A stretch of DNA of 64,000 nucleotides from Anaerolineae bacterium (GTDB lineage Bacteria; Chloroflexota; Anaerolineae; Aggregatilineales; Phototrophicaceae). Within the stretch, counting starts at the first letter, position 1, and each line of letters begins with the position of its first letter. Below, one piece after another: positions 1-9,842 of this stretch. Under the pieces are notes generated by a model. That model searched no databases and was not told the origin of the DNA. It saw only the letters and a program-made list of their open reading frames with translations. The stretch lies in NCBI GenBank assembly GCA_022824365.1, contig JAJEAA010000018.1, forward strand, positions 310,001-374,000, read 5' to 3'. The position numbers and the translations under genes are program-made.

Positions 1-1020
1 GGCGACGCCGCCTTCGACTTGCAAGCGGCTGCAACGTCCAAAGGCGGACTTCGCTTGCTCATAATCGCCATCGAGAAAGCGCAGCCGTCCCAAGGCATAC
101 CAGCCGTCGTCCCAGAGCGGCGCCAGCGCTGTGACCTCCTGGCAATATCGCAGCGCGGCATCGCGTTCCTGCAAACGTTCCGAAAGTTCGCATAACCGCG
201 TCCGCGCTTTCACGTTGTCAGCGGACATAGCCATGATCGTGAAGTAGGACACGGTAGCTTGGTCAACATCGCCAACTTGCAGCGCGAATAGCGCCTTCTC
301 GAAATGCAGGGGGATCAGCTTGCCATTGTAAGCAAGCGCCTTGTCAAGTTCCGCCAGCGCAGCCCGATAATTGCCCATATCGCCATATGCCAGCGCCATT
401 GCGCGATGACTTTCCAGCTCGTACCGGCGCTGCTTTAGCGCAAATTCGAGTCCGGTTTCCGCCTCCCGCAGCGCAGCCTGGGCGATGCCGCGCGCCCCGT
501 AAGACAGCGAAAGCACGATCCGCGCCAATATATGATCCGGCTCGCGCTCCACAATACGCAGGGCTATGCGACCAGCCTCCTCAGCAGATCCCGTGGCTTG
601 CAGCGCATAACCGTGTAAAGCCTGCATGTCCAAATCACGCGGCAAGCGCCTTATCGCCTCCCGGCTTGCCTCCAGCGCCTTGGCTCGGTCATCTTCCCGC
701 CTCACATCGCTGTAACTGCGGTAAATCAAGGCGCGGACGAGCAACTCATACACGGCGACATCCGCGCCATCTCGCTCAAGTAGCTGATGCGCAAATTCTA
801 CCGCCGACTTGAGATCCCCTTTGTTGAAGGCGGCGAACGCGTCCGGCAAGCTGACCGCGGGCCCAAGGTTGCGATTCTGGTTGAGCCGCAGCCCGATCCA
901 GTGTCGTCCAAGGACCACAACAGCCATCGTCACCAGCAGCAAGACGAGCAAGGACGCGCAACCGCTCCTGCGCTGCGGCCGCCGGCTAAACAATCTGTAA
1001 CTGTTCCGCTTTACTTTCAT
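1..1020 (-). CDS. TPR-repeat membrane-anchored protein (3' end outside window)
   Basis: The frame is open from an ATG at 1020 to the window edge (340 codons, no stop), so the C terminus lies outside. The N terminus is very basic and is followed by one hydrophobic segment at about residues 21-38, which suggests a signal anchor with the rest outside the membrane. The remainder is alpha-helical with TPR-type repeats; examples are YRAALAELDKALAYNG and WDDGWYALGRL. TPR arrays normally bind proteins, and no enzymatic motif is visible. It is co-directional with the endonuclease V gene, about 126 bases downstream of it, so it could be the last gene of that unit. The partner and function are unknown. 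Confidence 0.75.
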   Translation of the reverse strand, partial: MKVKRNSYRLFSRRPQRRSGCASLLVLLLVTMAVVVLGRHWIGLRLNQNRNLGPAVSLPDAFAAFNKGDLKSAVEFAHQLLERDGADVAVYELLVRALIYRSYSDVRREDDRAKALEASREAIRRLPRDLDMQALHGYALQATGSAEEAGRIALRIVEREPDHILARIVLSLSYGARGIAQAALREAETGLEFALKQRRYELESHRAMALAYGDMGNYRAALAELDKALAYNGKLIPLHFEKALFALQVGDVDQATVSYFTIMAMSADNVKARTRLCELSERLQERDAALRYCQEVTALAPLWDDGWYALGRLRFLDGDYEQAKSAFGRCSRLQVEGGVA

Positions 1021-1146
1021 TCCCTGTGTCGGATCAAGCGCAAGACAAATGCTAAGCAAAGTCTAATACGTAACTATCAAGTTCACCCGAAGCATCCCAC
1101 TGGAATCTCGGGCTCTCGCAGATTTCGCCTAATCAAGACGTGATTG

Positions 1147-1824
1147 CTATGGTTTCATCTCTGCCGCAAGACTGGCCGCCTTATGCGCCGCTCGGATGGG
1201 CTCCGGCAAGCGGTACTTCGTGGTACAAGCCAAGACCAAGGCGACGGCGCTCTCAATCTCGCACAAATGCCCGACCGAGACGTATACCGGCTTTACGCCC
1301 GTCCGCGTCCGCAAGACGATGCCAAGTTGTTCATCACCGTGCATTAAAGGTTGGCGGCCGCCTTTTTCCCGGACAGGCAATTCATATTGGCCGATAAAGT
1401 GCGACTTGCCGCATCCGATAGTAGGGCGCCCCAGCCATAATCCGAGATGCGCCGCGATGCCCAGCTTCCGCGGGTGAATCTGCCCCATGCCGTCAAAGAG
1501 AAAGACATCCGGCTGACGCCTGATACGCTCCAGCGCATCCAATACCACGGGCCCCTCACGAAATGCCAGCAACCCGGGGATGTAAGGATACGTAGATTCT
1601 CGCTGCGCGCTTGCGGTTTCCACAATCACTAAACCGGGATAGCTCATCACCACGACCGCGGCGCGCGTCATGCCGCCTTTGACGCTGACGTCAACTCCGG
1701 CAACAGTTCGGACCTCGTCAAAATCAAGGGGTCGGTCGCTTATCAAGCGCGAAGCCAAGTCGCGTTGCAATGCGATCGCCGCCTTCGGGTTGAGATCCCA
1801 TCTGTGCAGCGGCTCAATATTCAT
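1147..1824 (-). CDS. nfi: Endonuclease V (deoxyinosine 3' endonuclease)
   Basis: This 225-residue protein has the usual length for endonuclease V, which nicks DNA at the second phosphodiester bond 3' of deoxyinosine and starts repair of deaminated adenine. Family blocks are in order: AGVDVS (Asp45), YPYIPGLLAFREGP (Glu90), DGMGQIHPRKLGIAAHLG (Asp111) and PEPIRAAHKAA near the C terminus. These supply the expected acidic metal site. The usual DGHG is DGMG here, a small deviation. It lies 32 bases downstream of the sigma factor gene on the same strand and probably shares its transcript. There is only a weak GAGA-type ribosome binding site before the ATG. Confidence 0.93.
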   Translation of the reverse strand: MNIEPLHRWDLNPKAAIALQRDLASRLISDRPLDFDEVRTVAGVDVSVKGGMTRAAVVVMSYPGLVIVETASAQRESTYPYIPGLLAFREGPVVLDALERIRRQPDVFLFDGMGQIHPRKLGIAAHLGLWLGRPTIGCGKSHFIGQYELPVREKGGRQPLMHGDEQLGIVLRTRTGVKPVYVSVGHLCEIESAVALVLACTTKYRLPEPIRAAHKAASLAAEMKP

Positions 1825-1856
1825 TTGATATCTCTGCGTTTGCGCTCAGAAAGCAG

Positions 1857-3383
1857 CTACATTTCAAGATAATCGCGCAGTTGTCGTGAACGCGTCGGAT
1901 GGCGCAGCTTACGTAATGCCTTCGCCTCGATCTGTCGGATGCGCTCGCGCGTGACGCCAAAATAGCGCCCGACCTCTTCGAGCGTGTTGTCATACCCGTC
2001 AATCAAGCCGAAGCGCATTTCCAATACCTGACGTTCTCGCTCGCTCAAAATGCCCAAAGCGGCTCTGATCTGTTCTTTCAGCAATTGCCGACCCGCCGCA
2101 TCCACCGGTCCCAGCATATTTTCATCCGGGATAAAGTCGCCCAGTTGGCTGCTGTCTTCCTGCCCGACAGGCATATCGAGGCTCATCGGTTCCTGGCTGA
2201 TCCGCATAATCCGGCGTACTTTCTGCGAGGCGCGGCGCAACTTGCGGTTCAGCGCCGGATCCAACTCCTCGCCATCTCGCATCTGCTGCTTGATTTCACT
2301 GCGCTCGCTATCGCTGAGAAAATCCATTTCCAGCGCAACTTCTTCGGTTTTCGGCTCCGCGCCCAGGGACTGAATCAGTTCACGCTGTACCCGCATCATC
2401 CGGTTGATCGTCTCGACCATGTGAACCGGAATACGAATCGTCCGCGCCTGATCCGCGATCGCGCGGCTAATCGCCTGGCGAATCCACCAGGTAGCGTAGG
2501 TGCTGAACTTGTAGCCCTTCGTATGGTCAAATTTGTTCACAGCTCGCAGCAAGCCGATATTGCCTTCCTGAATCAGATCGAGAAAACTTATGCCGCGCCC
2601 CAGATAGCGCTTGGCCACGCTGACAACCAGCCTCAGATTAGCGCGCGTCAACGCCTCGGATGACATCGACGCATGCTGTTCCACCTGTTCCTGCTGCTGC
2701 TTCGCCAAGCTGATCGGGTCAACCGTATCTTCAATCCAGGTGTCAAATTCTTGCAGAGTTGGCAGGGCATGCTCGCGGCGAAAGTGACGCTGTATCCGCA
2801 TCTGATGCTCAAACGGAAATAGAAACAGGGCGTGTATTATCTGAAAGAAGGCTTGCGCCAAGACCGTCCACTTTTCATCTCTGCCCCAATTCCGCTGCTT
2901 TAAATATCCGCGAATGTAGGAATCCGCCTCGCGGTCCCAGTTGACAATCGTCTCCTCTACCTCCACCAACACTTTGATGAAATCCGGCGCTTCTACCGCT
3001 TGCGCCTCGGCGGCCGCCAGCAGCTTTTCCCAATCTTCCCTAAGTCGTTTGTAAGCGAAGCGTTCCACATCAAGGTAGTTTGCCTCGCGGCGGTTGTCCG
3101 ATTGCTTGTCGAGGCTCATCAATTCATCGCGCAAACTTTCGAGGTGTCGCTCAGCGGCTATCTGCGTGCTCAGCCACATTTCACGGTTGCTATCGAGCAG
3201 CGGCACTTGCCCGATCTCCTTCAGGTACATCCGCACCGGATCATCCGACAGCGGCAAGCTTTCCCGCGCCGCCGCCCGCGCATCATCGCCCGCCAATTCA
3301 TCCATCTTGAAATCTGAAGTTGTTTCAGCGCCGCCATCGTAGCCAGTATACTCGCGGATGCCGTCTTCAGAGTCTGTCGCCAT
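1857..3383 (-). CDS. rpoD: RNA polymerase primary sigma factor (sigma-70, RpoD/SigA)
   Basis: This 508-residue protein is a group 1-like sigma-70 factor that directs core RNA polymerase to housekeeping promoters. Region 1.2 is at about residue 48 ([17 protein letters not shown]). Region 2 includes [17 protein letters not shown] and the -10 recognition helix [18 protein letters not shown]. Region 4 ends with the [23 protein letters not shown] non-conserved, charged stretch sits between regions 1.2 and 2, as in primary sigmas. The ATG at 3383 has a good AGAGGAAG site seven bases upstream. It follows dnaG with a 52-base gap, which is the classic dnaG-rpoD order. Confidence 0.96.
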   Translation of the reverse strand: MATDSEDGIREYTGYDGGAETTSDFKMDELAGDDARAAARESLPLSDDPVRMYLKEIGQVPLLDSNREMWLSTQIAAERHLESLRDELMSLDKQSDNRREANYLDVERFAYKRLREDWEKLLAAAEAQAVEAPDFIKVLVEVEETIVNWDREADSYIRGYLKQRNWGRDEKWTVLAQAFFQIIHALFLFPFEHQMRIQRHFRREHALPTLQEFDTWIEDTVDPISLAKQQQEQVEQHASMSSEALTRANLRLVVSVAKRYLGRGISFLDLIQEGNIGLLRAVNKFDHTKGYKFSTYATWWIRQAISRAIADQARTIRIPVHMVETINRMMRVQRELIQSLGAEPKTEEVALEMDFLSDSERSEIKQQMRDGEELDPALNRKLRRASQKVRRIMRISQEPMSLDMPVGQEDSSQLGDFIPDENMLGPVDAAGRQLLKEQIRAALGILSERERQVLEMRFGLIDGYDNTLEEVGRYFGVTRERIRQIEAKALRKLRHPTRSRQLRDYLEM

Positions 3384-3435
3384 TTTTCAACTTCCTCTTA
3401 TCTGCAATGATCGTTCGCCATAAAGGAAATACACG

Positions 3436-5487
3436 CTAGCTGACCGCCAGGTTGATCCGAGCTTTGGCCCGCATTGACAGCATGATCTTCTCGGCGATTC
3501 GCGCGCGCTGATTGTCATCGGCCAGTGATTCGGCCTGAGCCTCTTCGTGCAGATATTGCATCTCCACGCGTTCATTTTCCAGCCGCTCAAGGCGCAATTG
3601 CAGCACGCGGCAGACCAGTTCTTCTCGCGCGTTCACACCGGGCCGCCCCCGGCGAACGCCCCTTCTGAATATATCGTTTAAGTCGACCCGAAAGTTTCCG
3701 CGAATCCGTTCGGCTATCGTCTCGGGCTCATCGACCAGCAGAGCACTGAGCTCCGGACGCAAGTCCTCGTCGACGACGCTAGCGAGATATTCCAGCGGCT
3801 CCATATCATCCTGCGCCATCGAGTCCTGCAAATACACCATCAGCGCGCGGTAATTGCTCTGCGTGAAGTCGTCGGCGCACAACTCGCGCAAGGGTCCGGC
3901 CAGGAGCGCTTCGTCATCGCCAGCCAGCTCGCGCAATTTCCTGTTTACCTGGTAAAGCCAGTTCGGTTCCTTGAGCAAAACACTCAGGCAATAGGCTTCA
4001 ATGGCGCGCTTGAGCGACCGCGCCGGGATACCCGCGTCATCCGCGGCCGTGCTCGTTTCGCCGAGGTCGCTGGCATCCGCCGATTCAAGAGCGTATTCGT
4101 TGTCCCAATATTCTGGCGGCGGCTCCGGCGGCTGCTGGGGCTCCGCCGCTCTTCGCGTCCGCCGGCCATGATCCCGCTGTTGCTCCTGCATCCAAGCCAA
4201 CATTTCGCGCTCGTTGATGCGCAACCGACGCGCCAGCTTTTGAACATTCTCCTGCCGATATACGTTGTTCTCCGATGCCTGTAAGATCGGCAATATCGAC
4301 ATGGCCAGGGCTTGACGCGCCGGCACGCTCGCGTCGGCAGGCAGCGACGCTGTCTCCATGTCAATCACGAAATCGGCGACGCCTTGCGCCTGATCAACCA
4401 GCGGAGCCCAGCCCTGCGGCGATTCTCTTAAGTAGTCGTCCGGGTCCTTGCCCGCCGGCACGCGCAAGATGCCAATATCGATCGCGAGCTTGCCCGCGTA
4501 ATCTCTCTCCAGCGCCTCCCGCGCCACTTCCAGGCTGCGGCGCGCGGCATTCTGCCCGGCATCGTCGGCATCAAGCGCCAATACAATTCGCCTCGCGAAT
4601 CGCGGCGACACCAGCCGCAACTGCGGTTCCGTCATCGCTGTGCCCATCTGCGCGACGACATTGGCGTAGCCGACCTGATGCGCTTGTATCACATCCATAT
4701 ACCCTTCGACGATTACAACAGTTCCGCGCTCGCGAATCGCGGACTTGCCCAAATCCAAACCGTAGAGCAAACGGCTCTTGTCAAATATCGCCGACTGCGG
4801 CGAATTTATGTACTTTGCCGTCTCCTCAGCGCCAAGCGCCCGGCCGCCAAATCCGACAATCCGGCCGCGATCATCGCGGATGGGGAACATCAGGCGATTG
4901 CGGAAGCGATCGTAGACTCGGCCGCTCTCGTTGCGGACGGCCAATCCGACTTCGACGATGTCATCGTCGCTGTGACCCAACTGACGCAGCGACCGCAGTA
5001 TAAAATCCCAACTATCCGGGGCATAGCCGAGCTGAAACTCGTCTATGGTCTCGTCTTTCAAGCCGCGCTTCTCGCGCAAATAAACCAGCGCGCCCGAGCC
5101 CATCTCTCGATGCAATGCCCGCTGGTAGAATTCGGCGGCGCTGGCCACTATGCCGCGCAATACATCCTGACGGTCGCTACGGCTCTTCTGTTCCGGTGTC
5201 TGCGCCTTGAGCTGAACACCCGCCTCATGCGCCAATTCCCGCAGCGCTTCTTTGAAATCCCAGCCGTGCATTTTCTGCGCAAAGGTGAAGAGATCGCCGC
5301 CTTCCGCGCAAGCGCCAAAGCAGTGCCAGCTCTGCCGCGCCGGGTTCACCACGAAGGATGGCGTCTTCTCGTTATGGAAGGGACAGCAAGCCTTGTGGTT
5401 TCGCCCGGCTTTCTTCAGCCCCGGCACATAACGCTGCACATAGCTCACAATGTCGATGCGAGACTTGATCTCGTCCGTCACGGACAT
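3436..5487 (-). CDS. dnaG: DNA primase DnaG
   Basis: This 683-residue primase makes RNA primers at the replication fork. The N-terminal CHC2 zinc finger has ligands Cys35, His38, Cys56 and Cys60; the second pair is spaced CX3C (HCFGACAEGGD) where E. coli-type primases have CX2C. The TOPRIM domain follows at about residues 255-340 with VVIVEGYMDVI and LALDADDAGQNAA. The C-terminal part is helical and divergent, as expected for the helicase-binding domain. The ATG at 5487 is preceded by GAGGAG. It lies between glyQS upstream and rpoD downstream on the same strand, and the 157-base gap to glyQS contains -10-like elements, so it probably has its own promoter. Confidence 0.96.
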   Translation of the reverse strand: MSVTDEIKSRIDIVSYVQRYVPGLKKAGRNHKACCPFHNEKTPSFVVNPARQSWHCFGACAEGGDLFTFAQKMHGWDFKEALRELAHEAGVQLKAQTPEQKSRSDRQDVLRGIVASAAEFYQRALHREMGSGALVYLREKRGLKDETIDEFQLGYAPDSWDFILRSLRQLGHSDDDIVEVGLAVRNESGRVYDRFRNRLMFPIRDDRGRIVGFGGRALGAEETAKYINSPQSAIFDKSRLLYGLDLGKSAIRERGTVVIVEGYMDVIQAHQVGYANVVAQMGTAMTEPQLRLVSPRFARRIVLALDADDAGQNAARRSLEVAREALERDYAGKLAIDIGILRVPAGKDPDDYLRESPQGWAPLVDQAQGVADFVIDMETASLPADASVPARQALAMSILPILQASENNVYRQENVQKLARRLRINEREMLAWMQEQQRDHGRRTRRAAEPQQPPEPPPEYWDNEYALESADASDLGETSTAADDAGIPARSLKRAIEAYCLSVLLKEPNWLYQVNRKLRELAGDDEALLAGPLRELCADDFTQSNYRALMVYLQDSMAQDDMEPLEYLASVVDEDLRPELSALLVDEPETIAERIRGNFRVDLNDIFRRGVRRGRPGVNAREELVCRVLQLRLERLENERVEMQYLHEEAQAESLADDNQRARIAEKIMLSMRAKARINLAVS

Positions 5488-5519
5488 CGACGGGCGCTCC
5501 TCGATGAATTGGCAACTAG

Positions 5520-5583
5520 ATTATAGTGGCGAGTGTAGGCGTCTACCATAATTTCGTCTCGCCAACACATTGTAAGAATTATA
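5520..5583 (-). promoter_or_regulatory. Two -10-like elements upstream of dnaG
   Basis: Read on the minus strand, TATAAT occurs at 5583-5578 and again at 5525-5520, both in the gap between glyQS and dnaG. Neither has a convincing -35 hexamer at 16-18 bases. They could mark one or two start sites for a dnaG-rpoD-nfi transcript independent of glyQS. This is inferred from the hexamers alone. Confidence 0.35.
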
Positions 5584-5644
5584 CAAAGGCGGCACATTCT
5601 GACCTGCGCGCCAACGCGACAACCGATGCCAATGCGACTCGACC

Positions 5645-8644
5645 CTAGAAATTCTCCAACTCGCTGAGGTCCGCCTTGCCGGCCTGCATCGCGCTGATGC
5701 GCTGCAGCAACGCGATTCGATTGTTCCGCAGGTCAACATCATCGGCATGCACCAGTACGTTATCGAAGAAGTTCGTTACCGCCGGCGCCATTGACTGAAA
5801 CCTTGACAGAAACGCGTCAACGCCAGCTGATTGATCGTAACAGTCTGTCGCCGCCAGATACGCCCGATACAGTTCACGCTCCGCCGGCTCATAGAACCCG
5901 ACCGGATTGACGCTATGAGCACTCTCCTCCCGCGTAATCCGGACGCAGCGCGCGAAACTGTCGAGTAGCGCTTCCCAGTTGTCATGCTTGACCCAGGCAG
6001 CCAATTCCGCCACGCCTCTGGCCGCCCCCGCTGGATTCTGCGCTTGCTCCGCCAATACCGCCCGGATGACATCTCGAGGCGCGGAGGCGCTGTCGGCCAA
6101 CCAACTCTCCAGGCGGATTTTGACAAAATCAAACACTCCCTGCTTCACATTCATGCTGACGGGAACCGGTTGGCTTTCCGAAACACGCTGAATCAAAGTA
6201 CGCAGGTCAATATGGATATCCGCTTCCACAAGTATCCGAATGATGCCGAGCGCCGAGCGCCGCAGACCAAATGGATCTGATGTCGACTTGGGCGCCAGCC
6301 CGACCGCGATCAGCCCGACCAAGCTATCCAGCTTGTCCGCCAGCGCCAACAATTGCCCCGGCCGCGACGCGGGCAAGGCATCGTCCGCGCCGTCCGGCAG
6401 CCAATGCTCGCGAATAGCCTCCGCCACCGCCGGATCAATCCCCTCTCGCAAGGCGTACTCGCGCCCCATGATGCCCTGCAGCGAGGTCATCTCAACCACC
6501 ATGCTGGTCGCCAAATCCGCCTTGGCTAGTTGCGCCGCTTCATGCGCTGCGGCGATATCATCCGCGTCGAACCCGAGCAACTCGCCCAGGTCTTGGACCG
6601 TCGCCGCGACTCGATCGTTCTTCGCCCGCATCGAGCCCAGTTCCGCTTGAAACGTCAAAGTCTCCAGGCGTGGCAGGTATTCTCGCAGGGGCTTCTTGAT
6701 ATCGGCTTCGAAGAAAAAGCGGGCGTCTGAGAAGCGAGCGCGCAGCACCTGCTCATTGCCGTAGATCACTTTGTCGAGATGCTCGCGGTCGCCGTTGCGC
6801 GCGGCGATGAAATAATTCATCAGCGCGCCATCAGCGTCCTCAACGGCGAAATAGCGCTGATGTTTGCGCATGACCGTGACCAGAACATCGCGCGGCAAGA
6901 CGAGCAAGTCACGGTCGAACTGGCCGCGAAAAGCCGTCGGCGCCTCCACCAGGTTTGTTACTTCCGCCAAAAGAGCGTCGTCATCCGGAATTTTCCCGCC
7001 AATTTCCGCCGCCAAGGCATCAATTTGCCGCCGAATGGCGCAGCGCCGTTCAGTGTAATCCAGCACGACGCCTTGCTTTCGCAACTTACTCTCGTAATCC
7101 TGCCGGCCAGCAACTTCTATCCGCGGCGAACCCAGTGGACGCAAGCCGCGAGTCTCATTGCCGCTTGCCACTCCGGCGTACTCAGAGGGAATCACGGCCT
7201 CGCCGAAGAGCGCCAGGAGCCAACGGATCGGCCGCGAAAACGCGACGCCGGATGCATTCCAGCGCATCGAGCGGCCTAAGTTCAGCCCAGCGACAAAGTC
7301 CGGCAGCGCTTCCGTCAGCACCGCTGTCGCCGACCGGCCTTCGTTGCGCACGACCGCAGTGACATAGCGACCGCCATCCAAATCTTTGACGAGCAAGTCC
7401 GCGACATCGACGCCTTTGCCGCGGGCGAATCCAGTTGCCGCTCGCGTCGGATTGCCACCGGAGTCATAGGCGCGATTCGCCGGCGGTCCCTTGGCGATAA
7501 ACTCCTCGTCTGCTTGTCGTGGCGCAACTTGTCGCGCAATCACGACAATACGACGCGGCGTGGCATGCACCTCCAAGCCGGAGTGTGACAATCGCAATTC
7601 GTCAAACAGGACCGGCGCGGAAGCTTTCACTTGCGCCAACGCAACTGCCACATCATCCGCCGGCATCTCCTCGACGCCGATCTCGATCAAGACATCGGCC
7701 GCTTTCGTCGGCGCCGGCGGCAGCTCGTCCGCCACCTGCAACTCAGCGCCGGGCCACTTCTCGGCCATTTTCATCAGCGGAAAACCCAAGTCCTTGCGCT
7801 GCGCCACATACTCCTTCGCGATCGTCCGCGTCATCTCCCGCATGCGTCGGAAATAAGCCGCCCGCTCGGTCACGCCGACCGCGCCGCGCGTATCCAGCAC
7901 ATTAAACAGATGACTGCACTTCAACACATAATCATAAGCCGAGATCAGCGCATCGCCTTCCAGCGCCCGCGCGTATTCCCGCTCGTAGGTGTCGTAGACC
8001 AACTTCAGGGCATCCACATCGGCGACATTAAAATAATAATTGCAGTGCTCCACCTCTTCGCTGAACATCACATCGCTGTAGCTGACGCCGTCCAGCCAAT
8101 CAATGTCCCAAGCCGAGTCCTTACCCTGCAGAGCCAACACGATCCGCTCCACGCCGTAGGTGATCTCCACGCTGACGGGATCGAGCGTCATGCCGCCCGC
8201 TTGCTGAAAATAAGTGAACTGCGTGATCTCCTGACCATCCAGCCAGACTTCCCAGCCCAGCCCCCAGGCGCCTAAGGCCGGCGACTCCCAATTGTCCTCG
8301 ACAAAACGAATGTCGTGCTTGCGCGCCTTGATGCCCAGCGCTTCCAGCGATGCCAGATATAACTCTTGCGGATTGCCCGGATCCGGTTTCAATATCACCT
8401 GATACTGATAATACTTCTGCATCCGATTGGGATTCTCGCCAAAGCGCCCGTCATCGGGCCGCACCGTCGGCTCCACATAGGCCACGCGCCAAGGCTCCGG
8501 TCCCAGCACGCGCAATGTCGTCGCCGGGTTGCCGGTGCCCGCGCCCAACTGCACATTGTAAGGCTCCCAGATCAGGCAGCCCTGCGCCGCCCAAAAATGG
8601 TGCAATTTCAAGATGACTTGCTGGAATGTCAATGGCGCTGCCAT
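5645..8644 (-). CDS. glyQS: Glycyl-tRNA synthetase, alpha and beta subunits fused in one chain
   Basis: This 999-residue protein joins the bacterial-type GlyRS alpha and beta subunits, which charge tRNA-Gly as an alpha2beta2 enzyme when separate. Residues 1 to about 295 are a full alpha subunit, with [28 protein letters not shown] and [15 protein letters not shown] short linker leads to the beta subunit at about residue 320 ([15 protein letters not shown]), which runs to the end with its HD-like and anticodon-binding parts. Separate subunits are about 300 and 690 residues, so the fusion is full length and not a read-through of a broken gene. Fused GlyQS is known in chlamydiae and some other lineages. 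The start has AAGGA five bases before the ATG. Confidence 0.95.
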   Translation of the reverse strand: MAAPLTFQQVILKLHHFWAAQGCLIWEPYNVQLGAGTGNPATTLRVLGPEPWRVAYVEPTVRPDDGRFGENPNRMQKYYQYQVILKPDPGNPQELYLASLEALGIKARKHDIRFVEDNWESPALGAWGLGWEVWLDGQEITQFTYFQQAGGMTLDPVSVEITYGVERIVLALQGKDSAWDIDWLDGVSYSDVMFSEEVEHCNYYFNVADVDALKLVYDTYEREYARALEGDALISAYDYVLKCSHLFNVLDTRGAVGVTERAAYFRRMREMTRTIAKEYVAQRKDLGFPLMKMAEKWPGAELQVADELPPAPTKAADVLIEIGVEEMPADDVAVALAQVKASAPVLFDELRLSHSGLEVHATPRRIVVIARQVAPRQADEEFIAKGPPANRAYDSGGNPTRAATGFARGKGVDVADLLVKDLDGGRYVTAVVRNEGRSATAVLTEALPDFVAGLNLGRSMRWNASGVAFSRPIRWLLALFGEAVIPSEYAGVASGNETRGLRPLGSPRIEVAGRQDYESKLRKQGVVLDYTERRCAIRRQIDALAAEIGGKIPDDDALLAEVTNLVEAPTAFRGQFDRDLLVLPRDVLVTVMRKHQRYFAVEDADGALMNYFIAARNGDREHLDKVIYGNEQVLRARFSDARFFFEADIKKPLREYLPRLETLTFQAELGSMRAKNDRVAATVQDLGELLGFDADDIAAAHEAAQLAKADLATSMVVEMTSLQGIMGREYALREGIDPAVAEAIREHWLPDGADDALPASRPGQLLALADKLDSLVGLIAVGLAPKSTSDPFGLRRSALGIIRILVEADIHIDLRTLIQRVSESQPVPVSMNVKQGVFDFVKIRLESWLADSASAPRDVIRAVLAEQAQNPAGAARGVAELAAWVKHDNWEALLDSFARCVRITREESAHSVNPVGFYEPAERELYRAYLAATDCYDQSAGVDAFLSRFQSMAPAVTNFFDNVLVHADDVDLRNNRIALLQRISAMQAGKADLSELENF

Positions 8645-8727
8645 AACTGTCCTTGGTCTGTTTCCCGCCGATAGAGACGGCGGTCATTATATGAGCGACT
8701 GAGCGAATTAACGAGGGCGGCGCTCGC

Positions 8728-8763
8728 ATAAAGAAAGGCTGCTCTCTTTTTTGGAACAGCCTT
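8728..8763 (-). terminator. Rho-independent terminator after the Gld-type operon
   Basis: On the minus strand a seven-base stem, AAGGCTG with CAGCCTT (8763-8757 and 8741-8735), encloses a loop of about 15 bases and is followed by TTCTTTATG. It sits 30 bases past the stop of the DUF4340 gene and before glyQS, so it closes the operon at 13681-8793. Confidence 0.7.
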
Positions 8764-8792
8764 CAGTCCAATGCAATTCTTAGCTCCTCGGC

Positions 8793-9842
8793 TCACTCGC
8801 CCTCAGGCTCCGCCTCCGTCTCCGGCGCCTTCACCAATTCGTCGTGTTTGAGATCGTTAAAGGCGTTGAAGATCGTGTCCCGCACCAGCACATAGTACTC
8901 GGCCTCCGACGATTTGAGCGCGATATCGCTATCTTGCAAGGTCGCGCCAAAGGTCAAGCTGTAGCTGGCTTCCCTGTATTGGACTTCGACTACCGCGTCT
9001 TCATCGTCCGCTGCTGCGGTCTCGTCGGATTCATCGATTTCCGGCGTTTCTTCTTCCACCAACTCACGATACCTGACCTCGACCAGGACTGCCGGCGTAT
9101 CCAGCCCGTACTCCTCTTTAGGCGTCAAGCCCAAAGGCTCCAGCATTCGGATGCTGGCCGCGTTTCTCAGGATGATGGGCATCTTGGTATCTTCGAAGCG
9201 GTCGCCTTCGCTCAAGCCGGCGTAGGTCCAGTCCTCGCCAGCGCGCGCAAACGTGAAGCTTCCTTCGGCATTCCGCACGCTTATCTCAAGCACATCGTCC
9301 AGGGGCACATCCACATAAGTCGCGTCCAGCCAGGTGGACACCTGCGTCGACAGCTCCCAAGAATTCAGTCCGCTGCCCAGATAGACCGCCTCATCATCGG
9401 CGCGCCGCGCATATACCGTGTCCACGCCGCCGCTGCCGCCCAGGTACAACAGGGCTGTAGAGCCAGCGCCTTCCAATTCGATTCGACGGCGGAATTCGTC
9501 TTCCTTGACTTCCAGGCGAGCGTAATTCGCCGGATTCGACGCCACCAGCCGCCGCGTATCCAGACCAAGCAGCTTGTCCAGAATCTCATCGACTTTCTCG
9601 CCATCGAGCGGGAAGTCATCAGCATCCGGCAAGACCCAGCCCTCGGCATGGCGAGCGAAGGTCATCTCATTGTCGAGGTCATCGGCGATAGTGATGCGCT
9701 CGATATCAGCCCCGATCACGTCCTCAAGTATGGGCTGAACCGCTCTTTCTTCCCTGCCGCCCGTGAGCAGCGCCGAGATGGCTATCAGAACGATCTGCGC
9801 CAGCAAAAGCGCCGCCAGGAAAAGATTGCTTCGGTTCAACAT
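8793..9842 (-). CDS. DUF4340 domain protein, Gld-type operon
   Basis: This 349-residue protein has one N-terminal hydrophobic segment (about residues 7-26) followed by a long soluble, acidic domain, so it is probably anchored and extracytoplasmic. Repeated beta-rich units, a Val/Asp-rich composition (for example WVLPDADDFPLDGEKVDEIL) and the gene context match the DUF4340 family, whose molecular role is unknown. An acidic Glu/Asp insert lies at about residues 265-290. The ATG overlaps the stop of the upstream fused permease gene in an ATGA arrangement, so the two are translationally coupled. DUF4340 genes commonly follow GldG-like genes. Confidence 0.8.
   Translation of the reverse strand: MLNRSNLFLAALLLAQIVLIAISALLTGGREERAVQPILEDVIGADIERITIADDLDNEMTFARHAEGWVLPDADDFPLDGEKVDEILDKLLGLDTRRLVASNPANYARLEVKEDEFRRRIELEGAGSTALLYLGGSGGVDTVYARRADDEAVYLGSGLNSWELSTQVSTWLDATYVDVPLDDVLEISVRNAEGSFTFARAGEDWTYAGLSEGDRFEDTKMPIILRNAASIRMLEPLGLTPKEEYGLDTPAVLVEVRYRELVEEETPEIDESDETAAADDEDAVVEVQYREASYSLTFGATLQDSDIALKSSEAEYYVLVRDTIFNAFNDLKHDELVKAPETEAEPEGE

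Noticed and set aside
387-1143. Plus-strand frames near the left edge
   Set aside because: They are antisense to the TPR gene and are Pro/Arg/Ala-rich with no motifs.
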